From contig ONRD01000015.1 in the NCBI GenBank assembly GCA_900320185.1, forward strand, positions 1-49,535: a stretch of 49,535 nt of DNA. The letters are read 5' to 3'. Both the position numbers and the translations under genes were made by a program. Positions 49,496 to 49,535 of the stretch are shown piece after piece (positions within the stretch are counted from its first letter, which is position 1; every line of letters begins with the position of its first letter). The notes beneath the pieces are model-generated. The model was given only the letters and a program-made list of their open reading frames with translations. It searched no databases and was not told the DNA's origin. Source of the stretch: an uncultured Bacteroidales bacterium (GTDB lineage: Bacteria; Bacteroidota; Bacteroidia; Bacteroidales; UBA932).

Positions 49496-49535
49496 ACTTT
49501 TATTTGTATCTTAGCCTGTCCGGAATCCGGATTCA

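Overview
The window looks like a chromosomal segment of a GC-rich member of the Bacteroidales (Bacteroidota). Several genes have a -7 box of the type TAnnTTTG in front of them, in one case with a TTTG box 19 bases upstream. The gene content agrees: TonB-dependent receptor with DUF4249 and MG2-type partners, a sigma-54 regulator/LptE/TPR/SecG operon, S46 and C69 peptidases, GH127 and GH78 lipoprotein-type enzymes, and a PurF paralogue that starts Met-Gly-Gly. An uncultured gut lineage close to Rikenellaceae or Cryptobacteroides would fit, but the sequence alone does not settle the genus.

Layout. 1-940: an AT-rich edge with two unrecognised small genes. 950-3,900: SGNH esterase plus GH127 arabinofuranosidase. 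3,920-8,320: UPF0104 membrane protein, PfkB kinase, a small conserved protein, a DUF368/PopT-type undecaprenyl-phosphate translocase, tRNA-Arg(UCU) and a small lipoprotein with a clear terminator. 8,360-13,330: an alpha-toroid lipoprotein enzyme, an esterase, a TonB-receptor/HMA chimera and a MINPP-type phytase. 13,455-21,000 (minus strand): a small secreted protein, pheS, a TonB receptor, a DUF4249 lipoprotein and an MG2-like protein, packed almost without gaps. 21,060-24,920: C69 and S46 peptidases. 24,910-30,560 (minus): ClpB without its N-domain, then SecG, TPR protein, LptE and the sigma-54-type activator as an operon. 30,710-32,360: a TPR/OmpA-like lipoprotein. 33,640-45,500: beta-propeller lipoprotein, P1 peptidase, glutaminase-dead PurF paralogue with a PfkB kinase, two-domain esterase, small alarmone hydrolase, GH78 rhamnosidase and a lipoprotein of unknown function. 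46,750-49,535: a broken ZIP metal transporter gene and rmuC.

Many of the enzymes are exported and would act on plant or host glycans (arabinan, rhamnose-containing polymers, acyl esters), phytate and peptides. That suits a saccharolytic and proteolytic gut or rumen organism. There is no SusC/SusD pair here, so these genes are not a classical polysaccharide-utilisation locus.

The most unusual content is non-coding. Two gene-free stretches (32,360-33,636 and 45,503-46,755) are built almost entirely of repeats. They contain three copies of an approximately 170-base element with 20-base terminal inverted repeats and a conserved promoter-like core. Two copies share a flank but lie in opposite orientation, which suggests an invertible or mobile promoter element. 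In addition, six different genes are followed by short tandem duplications whose unit includes their own stop codon. Other repeats duplicate promoter regions (upstream of 10,469 and 49,329) and one sits on a start codon (35,325).
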